From Pyrrhosoma nymphula (Eukaryota > Arthropoda > Insecta > Odonata > Coenagrionidae), in NCBI GenBank assembly GCA_963573305.1, contig OY754331.1:9830868-9894867 (forward strand): a stretch of 64,000 nucleotides of DNA. The letters run 5' to 3'. Within the stretch, counting starts at the first letter, position 1. Each line of letters begins with the position of its first letter. Made by a program: the position numbers and the translations under genes. Shown one piece after another: positions 48,214 to 60,400 of the stretch. A model generated the notes under the pieces. It did not search any database. It was not told where the DNA came from and saw only the letters and a program-made list of their open reading frames with translations.

Positions 48214-49680
48214 TGTAGTGACTACAATCGGCGCAAAATAGGTAGAACGCTGAACTGTAACCTTTTTATGAAACTCCATCGGAGCTCCATAGAGTCAAGT
48301 AATATATAGTTTCACTCCTTGTGTATTTAACTACAAAATCCATTCATTAAAAAGTGTTTAAATGCAGACGTTTAACTTCTACGGTCGAAAGAGTGAAGAA
48401 AAACACGCGATAAACCAGGAGAATGGCGTAGCGGTCGACTTCTTCATCTCGTCACGGCCAAAATATTTGACTGGTGCACTTTATTGCTTTTTATGAAGAG
48501 AACGACATCTCCGCATTACAAATATTATTTTATAATCAAATTTACCCATCCTTTGACTTTTTAAATGGCCGAAAGCTAGATTTCAATTTCCGAGATGTAG
48601 CAAAGTAAATTAATATCGATGCTACGTATGATTAAAGGAAATAATATTGCAAAACTTTTTATGTAAGGAAATTTTGATGACCTTCCTTAAAATCAACCAC
48701 AAAAGAGAAAATCGGCCGGAGGCAATGCACACTACCATTTTGCGCAGTTGGTAATGATTGAAACTCCTGGCCGCGCACATTATCAAAACTCTGGTAAGAC
48801 GTACAAGTCCTGTCGGTTTTCCTCTCGACAGCGCTATGTACAAAAAAGCATATGTACTATCTAAACACTCGATACCTACAGTTAAATTTAATTTAATGTA
48901 ATCTAAACATTGAAAACGTCTTAATAAGTAATAATTATATGATGAATCGAAATATATTAGCACTGAATTCATATAAAAAACATCTGCACTTTGAATATCA
49001 GCGTTTTTTTTCAATAACACACAAAACATGTCTCAAGAGGAGACAATTACCATAGATAAAAAATAAATGGGTTATCACAAGAATGTTAGTAAGAAACACA
49101 TCTACAAAGATTTAAACGCCCAGAAAGGCCGAAGTTCACATTTTATACATTAAATAAATTATATGTTATTTTTTTTTCTGGATTTTATTTCTGTCACGCG
49201 CTGAATTAAAGTGTGTAATTTCCGGCGTTGAATTATATATCTAGTTGCTAATTATTCAAGATAAATCCTTCCACATTAGGTTAAAATTAGGAAATTTAAA
49301 TCTAGCTTTCGGCCATTTTAAAAATCAAAGAATGGGTAAAATTTAATTTTAAAAGATTATTTGCAATGCGGATATGTCGTTCTCTTCATAAAAACAATGA
49401 AGTGCACCAATCAAATATTTTGGCCGTGACGAGATGAAGAAGACGACCGTTTCGCCGTTCTCCTGATTTTTCGCGTGTTTTTCTTCACTCTTTCGACCGT
49501 AGAAGCTAAACGTTTACATTTAAACACTCTTTAAAGAATGGATTATTTAATCAAATAAACAAGGAGTGAAAACATTTATTACACGACTCAATGGAGCTCC
49601 GGCGGAATTTCATACAAATGCTTCAAGTTCATCGATCTACCTTTTATTGCGCTGATAGTAGATTGAATCTCGTTACAGTG
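48214..49680. mobile_element. 1.47-kb element with ~380-bp terminal inverted repeats
   Basis: The left arm (48214-48592) and right arm (49291-49680, inverted) align almost throughout. Shared blocks are GGAGCTCCAT, CTACGGTCGAAAGAGTGAAG, AAAAACACGCGA, CATCTCGTCACGGCCAAAAT, TATGAAGAGAACGACAT and ATGGCCGAAAGCTAGATTT. Divergence is moderate, roughly 15% by eye. The 700-bp interior has a 135-codon minus-strand frame (48622-49029) with no recognised domain. It could be a long-TIR DNA transposon derivative (Foldback/MULE-like) or another inverted pair. No hammerhead-like core was recognised in the arms. Confidence 0.65.
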
Positions 49681-49684
49681 GTGG

Positions 49685-50135
49685 GTAAAACACCCTTGGC
49701 CCGCGCCAAGTAATTCCTCTAAGCCCACCGGTAAAGCTTTCGAGGACGCATGATGCAATTCAATACGAATCTTTCAATTAGCAAATTTGTAGGTCTAGAT
49801 TCCTCCGTGTGGTGGACGGCGGACCTGAACGGAGATCATCCGGGACATTTCAGAGTCAGTCGGGACAAATTTGCTTACCGGGCAGGGCACCGGGACAGAA
49901 TCTTCAAACCGAGACTGTCCCGGCCATATCGAGACGTATGGTAAGCCTGTCCTTAGGTAGGTAACTTCTTCAACCGAAAGCTTATTACAATATGTCAATC
50001 AATGATTTTTCGTCTCTTGTGTATTCCATCTGATACTCCCTCCCAAATTGTATTCTCCCCTGTGTGGGTCGGTTTTCCTCTCGACATAGGTTTCATTCTG
50101 CATTCGTCGAAAAAAAACTCATTTATAAAATGAGG
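49685..50135. other. Unassigned segment with a strong hairpin
   Basis: Near 49891-49924, CCGGGACAG and CTGTCCCGG form a perfect 9-bp stem, with further GGGACA strings upstream. The GTCGGTTTTCCTCTCGACA string at ~50068-50086 is shared with ~48814-48832. No gene was recognised. Confidence 0.4.
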
Positions 50136-50186
50136 CAATAAATACGTATACATTGCCACGAGAACAAATGACCAAAATGAAAATGC

Positions 50187-50262
50187 TTGGATGGGGAAAT
50201 GAACCACGTACTACCTTCGACTAGTCGAGCCATTGCGCATACAACTACGCTACCCAGGCCAG
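50187..50262 (-). repeat. tRNA-like segment, left outer end of the fold-back
   Basis: On the minus strand TAGCGTAGTTG fits the Pol III A box, and GTGGTTCATTTCCCC about 45 bases later resembles a B box. The whole has tRNA-like spacing but no closed acceptor stem. Confidence 0.5.
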
Positions 50263-50550
50263 CTAATTTCCGTGGCAATTGGCGTGTCGTGGAGGATACA
50301 ATTGGACTAGATGCTCTTGCGGTCTATCTAGGATGGCAACGCAAGAAAACGGATGACTTAAAGGTAGCCACAATCCAGGCGATTGTATCCAATGCCATGA
50401 ATTATGCCGAGCTAATCTTCGTTTGAAGATGTTCATGCCTGCCGCAAATACGACGATGAAATACGTTATTATGTTAATATCGTAACGCAGTTCATCGCCG
50501 CAATTGGATCAGGCATGAATATCTCCATTCGTAGCTTAGCTCGGAATAAG

Positions 50551-50575
50551 TGCTGGTATTGGGTACCATCGTCAG
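50551..50575 (-). ncRNA. Degenerate hammerhead-like core in right arm
   Basis: Minus strand CTGACGA (50575-50569), stem TGGTA, loop CCCAA, stem TACCA, then GCAC where GAAAC is expected. The first core half and stem II are intact; the second half is mutated. Confidence 0.4.
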
Positions 50576-50929
50576 GGTTGCGGATACGTTAAAGTCCTCT
50601 GTTATCTTGCTTTGCCATCTTAGATAGACCGAATTAACATCTAGTACCTTTGTATCTTCCAACATTTCTACTGGAATTAGGAAGCCTGTGTATCAATTTG
50701 GTATGCGCAATGATCCGGCTAGCCAAAGGTCCATGGTTTAATTCCTGATCCAGGCCGATTATTCCTTGTGGCAATTTGTACTTAGCACTATGTTGTTCTA
50801 AAAATAATTCATAGAATTAAGTCCCCATTGATATATAAACAAATTACCATATATTTGAGGATGTATGTCATTGAACATGTCATGACACTTAACAGCCACC
50901 TACATGAAAACGTGGGAAAAAAACACTGG

Positions 50930-51065
50930 AAAAATTTCAACGCAGATAATAATAAGCGATTCGTGGAAGACCTAGACGTACGAAATTAAAATAAGGTGAG
51001 GCGGATATCTGAAAGGGGGGTGGAAGGGATACCTGCAGCAAACCAATATTTGAATGTATGATGTT
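50930..51065 (+). pseudogene. LINE 3' tail remnant
   Basis: In frame: ISERGVEGIPAANQYLNV, an eroded form of the LINE end A.DR.EWR.AANQ.. seen at 57340 and 56040. The following TGATGTTCTACTAATGTGATG resembles the GACGACTACTGATGACG end of those copies. Confidence 0.45.
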
Positions 51066-51069
51066 CTAC

Positions 51070-52690
51070 TAATGTGATGACCTCTAAGGAGATTCTTACA
51101 ATTTTTAATCAACTCTGCAATTTCTGTTTTGGTTGAAGAAGAATCTCTTTTTCTAAAGTACAAAATGCATGACGTTTTATTTTCTTTACTGATTCGTGTT
51201 TACCAACGCGATTTTGCTTAAAAATTCCGGTGGCTGACGGAAGCGCTGCACTCCTAGCTTTGGTATTTCTCGTCGACTTTTTTTCGCGGACGGCTGTAAA
51301 GGACGTCAATTTATTATGTACCCTTCCTCTCCCACCCTCCACATTCCCACCCTCACCCCCTCCTCTCTACTCAAAGCATCGCGCCCTGCAATCGGAAGGG
51401 AATCTCTTGACAAGTGATGACTGACATTTTCCCGCTTTTCGCCAGTCAATTTTTTTTCCACTCCATTCCGGACGTTTCGCTTGCACTAGGCAGGAAGTCC
51501 CGTCTGGCGCTGATGAACGGGCCCGGAAATGGGCTAAAATGAAGGGCAGGCCGCCGCTCCTGACCCAGTGAGCGAGTCGAGGTCCCTGCGGTCGTTTAGG
51601 CCGATCGAATAAATATGCTTGCTCGGCGGGTTTTTCAATGCACTCTTCTGCGTTGACTCGTTCTGGCTTCACACTGGATCTGCTGACAAAGTAGGTTTGA
51701 TAAGTCCATTACCGCGCGATTTAGTGATGTGCTTAACCTTCTCGAAAGGCACGACATCATATTATTTATTCATTTTGAGTAATGATGTTTTGTTTTCCCA
51801 TTTTAAATTTGAGAGATCCTAAATTTTAAGGTCTGTTAAATATATCCACTGATTTGCAGAACTCTTATGATATTTAAAAATGGTATCACTGATTTTCTAA
51901 ACTCGTTGACATTAAATGGAAATAATTGATTTTCAGAACTCATTGACATTAAATGGATATCACTGAGTTTAAATTTCTTCTTAATCATCATGGTTCGTTT
52001 TCTTTTTTCCATAAATCATTCTACGTGGATTATTATCTAGAGATAAATAAACTTGAACGTCTATTAAAGGATATACCGTCCATGTTTATTGAAAAAAACC
52101 AGCAAAAATTATTTTTTCAATGTTTACTCCGTAATTTCACGCGCCATTCATTTTTAGCTCTACCGGTTTCAGAGTTTACGCGTCAAGTCAAGACATGTCC
52201 ACGTTGAAACCGGTGGAGATAAAAATTAATGGTATGGAAAATAAAATTGGAAATTTTCCAATTACTATTTCAATTATGTATAACCATACATCCTCGTTAT
52301 CAGCTTTCTCCTAGAATCTATTCATAACCCAAGACCACTAACTCTTAATTTCAGATCTAAGTCTTATATTTGGTTTTCCATTCACTATAATTCATTATAT
52401 ACCCATGTTCTAACTACCGAGGAATCCTAATATATACTCTTGAATTAACTTAGAATTCATGTATCATGCTTCCTTCTACATACCTAATGTAAATCGTCAT
52501 TTAAAAAACACTCACCTTCATAACGATAGCCAAGTTTTCCTTACGTATTTATTGCTACAAGTACATTCTACAATCACAGAATTCAATTTAAATTTCCCAA
52601 AGCAAAAGCGAAATTATTTCTGCTATATCCATCCTTTATGCCCACTTTTAAAGTTAACTGTGTTTAGAAAATATTTAATAACCAGCCGAC
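51070..52690. other. No recognisable gene apart from the tandem repeat
   Basis: A C-rich patch near 51330-51380 and a GC-richer patch at 51430-51680 give short frames on both strands without domains. The rest is AT-rich. Confidence 0.4.
51843..51965 (+). repeat. Tandem repeat, ~40-bp unit, about three copies
   Basis: The unit ATCACTGATTTTCAGAACTC plus ATTGACATTAAATGGA recurs at roughly 51845, 51886 and 51926, with substitutions. A partial fourth copy starts at 51958. Confidence 0.8.
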
Positions 52691-52692
52691 AT

Positions 52693-52758
52693 ATGTTTCT
52701 TAAAATTGCACTAATTCTAAGCTGCTATAACTTTAGCGTCTGCATCGCCTCTTTGCAG
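52693..52758 (+). CDS. Possible short first exon encoding a signal-peptide-like leader (speculative)
   Basis: From the ATG at 52693, 22 codons read MFLKIALILSC followed by YNFSVCIASLQ. This is a basic start and a hydrophobic core with small residues near the end. Immediately after, CAG/GTAAGG is a strong splice donor (GT at 52759). Short first exons that encode only a leader are common in insect secreted-protein genes. Against it: no downstream exon can be assigned, the same frame is open upstream to 52459, and such a match can arise by chance in 64 kb. Confidence 0.2.
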
Positions 52759-52799
52759 GTAAGGAAGGGTTTTATTCTGTGTACAACTTAACGCGACGC

Positions 52800-54085
52800 A
52801 CGGCAGTACTTATACTCTCCAAAATATCATTCTTTCTTTAGAAGGTTGATGTATCCATCATTAATTTGAAGTTACCAAACAATGTATTTATTCAGGCTTC
52901 ATAGTATATATATATGGTGGTGCACGCTTTTTCTTCTGAATAATTCGTCCAAGACACAAAATTACGAAAAATATGGATGGAATATTCCATGCGTTTGAAA
53001 TGAAATAGTTAAACTGATCTCCAATATTTTTCAATTTATTTTAAATGAATTGCTGTTTTCTTCTCTATCCTATCGGTTCTAAGCCCATTAAATGGTAAAA
53101 AATGAAGTAATAATTCAGCTATCTTTACAATTCCTCCTTCATTTTCTAAATGTGAAAAAGGCAATGTCATCCACATTTCATAATGATTTACTTTGAGAAC
53201 GATACCTTTCAGTTTTCCTGGTACTTTGTCCCAGGTTGACTCTCATTTTTTATGAAGTTTTGAGCAGAAGTAGATCAATGATTGAGTGCAAAACCGAAGC
53301 CATAAGCTCGCAGAACATCATTATATTTGCCGGGTAAACTCGTTATTTTTTAAGTGCAGAATGAATTTCGTACGTAGTAAATAAAGGGAAGGCAGATGAA
53401 TACGTTGTTCAATACACCATAGAGGGTAACATTCACCAATAAAAAAAATTAACTTGTGATCTTTCATAGGGCATGTGCTCATGACTGTATGCCACATCTA
53501 TTGTGCTATCGCAATGATTGGAAAATTTGTCAAGTTGTTCAATATTTGTATTCCCTTAAGCACCAAAGGTAATATTTCCACTGAGCCAACGGCTCAAATA
53601 TCTTTGCCGTTATCTTTAATAACCACTCTTGTTCTCGATTTTATTTTTATCTGTTCTCTGCTCTTTTTTTGAGGATTTTGGGACAAATATAACTCCGTGA
53701 TATATTATTTGGACCAAAATTCTTAAGTAAAGAAAATATTTATTTATTTTTAACACATGCATTCGGATAACTAGAAGCAAAATATCACGCAAATAAGGAC
53801 TTTCTTTGTTGCTGAGTCCTGTGGTAATAACTTTGATCATAAAATAGTAAAAACGTGACTTTCGGAAATCACCTAATCCTTCAAATATTTGTTTTATAGC
53901 TTTGGATTAGTACTTTTGCGTCTATTTTTTTTCTTAACACGAATTTTTGTCATAGTGTTTGGGTGAGTTTATTCAAGGAGAGCGCTTAAATTAAGTTCCC
54001 AATGGCATTGATGGCCAACTGAAATTTAATTCGACGAAACTTGAACGCTTCACGTAGCATAAGATATTATTCTCTGGGAGATTGA
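52800..54085. other. No recognisable gene
   Basis: AT-rich; short frames only. A short (TA) run near 52906-52916. Confidence 0.45.
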
Positions 54086-54090
54086 CTAAG

Positions 54091-54430
54091 GGTGAAACTC
54101 AGCTTCAACTCATTGCCCATGATATCTTAAAATCAGGTGAAGCAAAAATGCAAGTTGACGCGAAGTATTCCTAGATTTCAAGAGAGCATTTTACAAGGCT
54201 TCTCACCAGAAGCATAATAAAATTAAAATCATGTGGGGCAATAGTAAAAATAGTTAGTTAGATTCGTAATTTTCTAACTGACTGAAAATAAAAAGTTGTA
54301 AGTGACAATGTTACAAATAGCGTCGTTAGAGTATAATTCGGCGTCATTCAAGGCTGTGTGATAGGCCCCTCTTATTCCACATTGTTATTTCCGTAACAAA
54401 ATTAAATTGATTGCAGATGATGCTGTCATC
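54091..54430 (+). pseudogene. LINE reverse transcriptase fragment (CR1/Jockey/I-like)
   Basis: Reading across frameshifts: GETQLQLIAHDILKSGEA, then a shift, VFLDFKRAFYKASHQK (eroded D-F-KAFDKV-H-K block with the first catalytic Asp), then IKLKSCGA, a RNFLTD-like stretch, GVIQGCVIGP (the GVPQGSVLGP block), PLLFHIVI, and IADDA for the catalytic box. Five diagnostic LINE RT blocks appear in the right order. This is a single degenerate copy without endonuclease or tail, and a different family from the 45.9-kb element. Confidence 0.7.
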
Positions 54431-54439
54431 AATTTAATC

Positions 54440-55900
54440 ATCTAACTTTATCACTTTCGATTATTTTTTTTTTGTAATGTAGTAAAACATATAATTGCTG
54501 CACATTTGGAGTAAACCATAGGTGCATGTATCGTTAAATCTATCAAGCATTTCCTGCTGATACAAGCGTCATCTTAAGAATTTCGGAATGAGCATAAATC
54601 CTATCTTCAGATCGATAATATTATATACAGCGTTCGACGAAGCCATGCGGGTCATCCTCCTTCTCAGAATATACAATTGGTTGTGAAACTCCCTTCCCTA
54701 CTCTACTCACTAGCGTTGGAAGTGGATAGTTTTCTTAGCATTGAAGTGAACATCAGGACAACCCGTTGTTGAAAATGAAACTTTTGCATAAAAAAATAAC
54801 TCATTTCAATTGGTTGATTGGTTATGTACATATATGAATGAGGCGGCTAATAACTGATGTCGTTTTCTCCACTAAGAACACGTAGGGTTGGTATGAGTAA
54901 AATTAATTGGGAAATTGAAGAAAGGTGGAGAGAAACCCGTTGCAGGCTCCCAACAAAAGGGGTACCGCGAAGGCCACGTTTTAACGTCTCATCCGACGTA
55001 CAGAGTAGTGCACTCGAGCAAGGACGGGGTTTCCACAGAAAAACGTCTTTTATCTTCCGTTTCTACCAACTGCCCTGGCAAAATTCAAAAATGTGCATTG
55101 TATGTGTACGAGGTATAGCAGCAATTTGTTGACATTGTCCATTGAGAAGTCAGCTGACTTGATTTGAATAAATCACCCACCATGCTTGTGTCATCTTTTC
55201 CTCCAAGCCAAATAGGCTCGATCACTCGAAAGGTCATCAGATAATCTCCACCGCCACAAATGTGAACAAAACACTTAATTGTGTTTAATGGATATGTCAC
55301 TCTAATAATAATTAATTTCTCATTGATAAAATCAAAGAACGAATATTAAACTAATACGTCGCCTTGGAAGGTGAGAGAACATTTAATGGATTATTTCTCC
55401 CCTAAAATCTTTCTATTTCAATAAATAAAAGTATGTGAGAGCATTTGGAAGGCGGAAGTAGCATTAAGTCTAAAGAACAGTGAATATTGCGCGGTAAAGT
55501 ACACGCCCAGTGTATTAAACTCCGTTTCCTGCGTTAATTTAAAATGCCCTAACATAACGTGGAAAGGCATATTGGAATATCACATATTATCCTAATTCTG
55601 TATAATTAAAAAAAAACAGTTAATTTATATGCTTTCCTGAAGATAAAAAAACGGACTTGGTTTAAAAATACGGCGGATCTAGTTCAAACCATTTTCTATA
55701 CAGTAAGTATACCTACCTATAAAACTGTAATTGTTAAAAATTTACTTCCAAACCCTTTGAAAGAGTGGACAAAAAAATCGGTACACACCTTCGGTAAGGA
55801 AGCTTAGCACCCAGAATGATAATTCGGCTATACTAGAAAGGCCCAAGTGCCTCTCTCCAAAAAAGGGTTTTTGAGTTTTTTATATTTATATTCAATCAAT
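54440..55900. other. No recognisable gene
   Basis: Includes a 91-codon frame (54857-55132) with no known domain. No repeats noted. Confidence 0.4.
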
Positions 55901-55904
55901 ATAC

Positions 55905-56110
55905 TCGTGAATATAGAGGAAGAACTATAGAGGAGAACCAAGAATGGAGTACATTAAGCAAATCATGGAAGATGTCAAAGTGAATAGTAGTTATGCGTAG
56001 GAATGATGCGGAGAGGAGCAAAGAGGAGAATGAAATGGAGAGCTGTGGCAAACCAATATTCGGATTGACGATTACTACTGATGTCAAATAAGAAGGAAAA
56101 TATTGGGTAC
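55905..56110 (+). pseudogene. LINE 3' tail, same family as 57090
   Basis: Translated with shifts: NYRGEPRMEYIKQIMEDVKV, then MKWRAVANQYSD. It then shares GGATTGACGATTACTACTGATG with the copy at 57400. It is a 5'-truncated insertion with only the last ~60 codons. Confidence 0.6.
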
Positions 56111-57089
56111 TCAGCATTCTTCAATTTAAATAAATAAATGCCATCAATGCTAGAGACTGATTCATTCAAGAGACGACCATGCTACAGGAAGATCGTCGTT
56201 ATATTTTTTTAAATTCAAATTCCTTTTTGGACAAACCCTAACTTCGTTCCCCTTGAACAGAAAGTCAACAATGCTAAATATTATCATAATAGAATAGAAT
56301 GACGTTCCTCACCGCATTCAACGTTTTGAAATTTCTGCATTTTTCTGTTTTCCGGATCTCCCTGGTGAATAGGGATCACTCGGTATTTGAAACCACGTCT
56401 CTGTTACTACCAACGGCATATTACTTATGCATTTGATATGTTTCATTTCGGATATCATATCAATTTTTGCCCCGTAGTTCCCGAGATACGGCCCCACGAG
56501 AGAGTGCAAGTCTCAGGGCGCACCCTTCTCGAGTCAATGCTCCATTCTGATGCTCAAATTCCGCAGCCATGTGCCAGGTTTAGCAATGTCTTAATGTTTT
56601 AATCAATTGAACCTTTATTTTTGTGGTAAACATTAAATAGTTTAATACTTACTTAATTTGACACTTGCATATTTAATGTAATTTTTTTAAAACTTGATAT
56701 GTACTCGGGTTATGTAATACTGTTGCTACAACATTAAATTTTCTATTTTTTCATTTCCATTTTTCCGAATAACTACTTAGTCTCTCTTAATATATTTGGT
56801 GGAAGAAATAAATATGAAATTTTGACATCTAATTCGTTAAAAACAATCGGAAATTCACAAAATTTTACTCTTTCAGGAGGAATCCTTGCAAGAAATGGAA
56901 ATGAATAATGTAGACACAATCTGCTGATATAATAATGTCCAATGAGATTCCCAATGTTATCATCATATGGTCGGATGCCATAGGTTCCTTTTTATAAAAT
57001 GCTTAAATTAAGGTGAAATATACGATCTAGCGCTAGTCTAGTCCTAGGCAATAACACCAGCACAGCAAAAAATATAGGAAGAAATGGAT

Positions 57090-57415
57090 ATGTAGTGTTA
57101 GCGAATTATGATGAATATTAAATGGACGTTGAGAATCACTAACGAAGACGTCCCACGAATTAACACTCTGCGGAAAAGGAGATACAAACTTGTTGGACAA
57201 ATTTTGCGACACAACTGCCTATTTAAAACAATATTGGAAGGAGCAATACATGGGAAGAGTTATAGAGGAAGGCAAAAAATGGAATGCACAAAGCAAATAA
57301 TGTAGGACGTCAAAGAAAATGATGATGTAGGAATAGAGCGGATTGGCAAAGACGAGAGTGGGATGGACAGCTACTGCAAACCAATCTTCGAATTGACGAC
57401 TACTGATGACGAATA
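57090..57415 (+). pseudogene. LINE RT C-terminal remnant (RTE/Jockey-like)
   Basis: An open stretch reads IKWTLRITNEDV, RKRRYKLVGQILRHN, LFKTILEGAIHGK and SYRGRQKMECTKQIM. After a stop, the eroded end (A.DR..W...CKPI) leads to TTGACGACTACTGATGACG. This is the standard closing part of these LINE polyproteins (WTD.I.NEEVL..., GHILRH, ...EGK..GRGR.R..Y..QI). With 41785-42330, 50930-51065 and 55905-56110 it shows one family with at least four 5'-truncated copies here. Confidence 0.65.
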
Positions 57416-57419
57416 TAGG

Positions 57420-60400
57420 TACTTGTTTTTGTCTATTTTTATTTATTCATTATTATTGTATTATAACCTAGATGAGCCCAATACATTTGGCAAAACGATG
57501 GTGATGAAAAATTAAGTTTAATTTTTGGACCGACACTCAATAAATCATTAACTCTTACAAATATGTGATCAAGAAATGTCCGTTATTGTTGAATGTTACT
57601 TCCATAAGAAAGGCATTGGATTTGGTTCAGAAGTCTCTTTTATATACTTTAAAAAATACTAAGCAGATGCTAGAAGCATGGAATTTTAGGTACCGGATTA
57701 CTGAAAGAATATAGTTGTTGATCATTGCATTCAAGTTACATATACGACTTGTGTTAGCCTAAAATTTGACTTTTTTGACAACAAAATCCTCAAGACCAAA
57801 CCAAAACACTATCTCAAGAATATTACGTATTATTTACCTGGAAACTGCACCATTAACCTTAAATGGGAGAATTCCCGAGGCAATGATGTCTCATGTAAAA
57901 TGATCAATAGTATAGAATTACACCGATACTTTAGTTGGGGTTTATTATACCCCAACCTATAGTTGCGTGGTCAGTGGCCGCTATGTAGTACATATATGTA
58001 TTTTGAATGTCACATTCCGAGCTTCATTTTATACTCATGTGCGAATATTTTATTTGTTTTGTTCACCACGTTAAAATTCAATCATACATCATCTTCTATT
58101 GGATGCTAAAATGTTTCCATGAATTATTGACGGTGCGATTCTGCTTTAATATTTATCCATTTACCGGTAAAATATTACGATCAAAATTTGATCACCACAT
58201 ACAGTAACCTCTAAGGGTAGTTATTTCAAAACTGGAAATTAAAATAGGAGTATGACTGTCCCAGAAAAAGAAAATATTTTCAACGCGCAACATAAAAATG
58301 GATGAAAGAAATCGTTTTAAACTTTACTAAATACTTAACAACATAACACATTTTGTTCATAGAAATTCATAAAAATTGTAACACTGAAAAAAATTAATGG
58401 TTACCTATTATTTTGCACTGTATTCTAAATTTTTGGCGAAGCTGCATCTCAGCTAAAGCCATAACGTACTATGACAATCAAGACGAACCTCAATACATAT
58501 TGATATCCTTGCAATGAGAAACCCCAGGACAAAACATCGAACGTGGAAGCTGCTTGGTTAGTCAATTGAACCACACTTTTTCTTCGGTTCACACGAGCTT
58601 CAGCGTTTTTGCACATCTGCATTGTGATAAACATGAACATTATTTGTTTTTCATATGGTTTTGAGTGAATGCTCCACTGAGAATTAAACATTTTACAACA
58701 AATAATATTAGTGAAAATCGGCTATAATGTCTAAATTAGCTGTGGTACGGAAGCAATGTTCTTTCACGGGGACTACACAAGAGTTTGTCATAGACGTCTT
58801 TATTAATCTTTATTTTCATCCGTCTGATATTCTCTTCTGTTTACCATAAGAATGTATCGATTTAGGAGTGGCGCTTAGGGTAGTGAACAATGAGGTGTAC
58901 TGGCCGAATTATTGATTTGTGGATCGGTCTCGTGTACTACCCTAGTCCCGCTATTACTGGGTGCACCAAAGGATAAATATGGGGCCTATATAAGTCGTTC
59001 TGATACATAAACGAGTATAAAAATATTTTGTTTAATTAAAAAGCCTTTAGCGAGCTCATCAAAATGCTGTTGAAATTGGAATAGCTAAATCTCCTTTTCA
59101 AATAATATAAAAATTACGCTCTACGCGAAAGCATGATGCGGCGTAGTCTCTGAAACATGTCATCCCTTACCGCAAAAGGAAATTTTCATTGTATCGAGCA
59201 TAAATTTCAAGTATTTCCTCGGAAAAAGCCCATTTTATTTTCCTTCAGCTCTTCTTCGCATTCCTTTTCTCCGCCATTTCAGAACATCAAAACGAACACT
59301 CTCTTTCTTTCTCTATCTCTCTTCCCCGCTCCTGTCTTCCACGCCCTTTCCAAATTTGCATACGTCATGTCTCTGAAAACCTCTTATTACAACTTCATCG
59401 TGGACTAAATTTTATCCCTGACACCAGAAACAAAACAAGGGCTCGTAAAAAGTTTTTGCAACTCTTCATAAGCTCTTAAAATGGCTTACTATATTAAAAC
59501 CGTACCGTACTCTGACCGTCGAGTAACTTTTGATTTGAGGCTAGTGTCGCGGACCTAATTTGCTAGTTTCCTCAAAAACTACCGCAGATTTCACATGGCG
59601 TTAAAAAATATATTTAAATAGAATGCAAAACATTTCTGGAGAGTCAAAACGGAACCGTACGTCATGCGTCCTACTAAAATATGTCACCTCCCGTTTCAAC
59701 TTTTAAAGGGCACAGAACAGAGTAGAAGCTATACTAAAAAGTACGGGAAACGAAATTGGCCGAATTAATTCTGCTGATTTTCGATTTATCAATAGAGTAA
59801 GCACTGCACTTATGTTTTATTAAACTTCTAATGACTAATAAATTAAATATTTGATTTAACAATTTATGCTTTTCTCATTCACAAGAGAATATTATCTAAT
59901 CAATTAAAAAATCAGAAGAAAATCGAAACACTTGTATACTTACCAATATATATAATATATTTATATTAAATGATTTTAAATAATTGTACTAAATATGTAA
60001 ACTATTTATCTAAATTTTTAAACTATGGAAATTATTAGTGCAAAAGATATTGCAGCACGTTGCTTGTGCCAGAAATATTCGTTCGATTATCGTTCTGAAT
60101 CACTCATGGAATGATTAGTGCAATAGTTTGATTCGCTGTGCACACTTTTGATGAATCTGCGCCTCGTAAATAATTTGCACAATGAATGTCAAGAACCAAC
60201 AAAAAAGTTGGTTTATCAATAAACTATTTGTAACACAATTGTAATTAAACCTTTTATTTCAATAAAAAATTGCGTAGTTTATTTACTTTTTTAGCTCAGT
60301 AGTGCGTCCGCAAATTCACTATCCTTTAAAATGCCATATAATTTAAAATTCTATTCTTAAAGATTTCCCAGAGTAGCAAAATGATTTCAAAGATGCATTA

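Larger units (their letters stand above)
50140..50790. mobile_element. ~650-bp fold-back with tRNA-like ends and a hammerhead-like core
   Basis: Two arms meet at a near-perfect palindromic centre around 50478 (TACGTTATTATGTTAATATCGTAAC region). Shared blocks outward from the centre: GGCATGAA, GAGCTAA, GGATACA, CGGTCTATCTA-GATGGCAA and CTAGATG, then a tRNA-like segment with TATGCGCAATG and a GGTTYAATTCC-type B box, and finally GTGGCAAT. Each outer end therefore looks like a tRNA-derived SINE piece. The arms differ by many substitutions, so the structure is old. Two SINE-like units head-to-head is the simplest reading. Confidence 0.65.

Noticed and set aside
48622..49029. 135-codon minus-strand frame with a LYIALSRG string that recalls a Pif1/Helitron helicase motif
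   Set aside because: Only one short motif-like string, no Walker or other helicase motifs, and AT-rich random-looking flanks. Helitron ends were not found.
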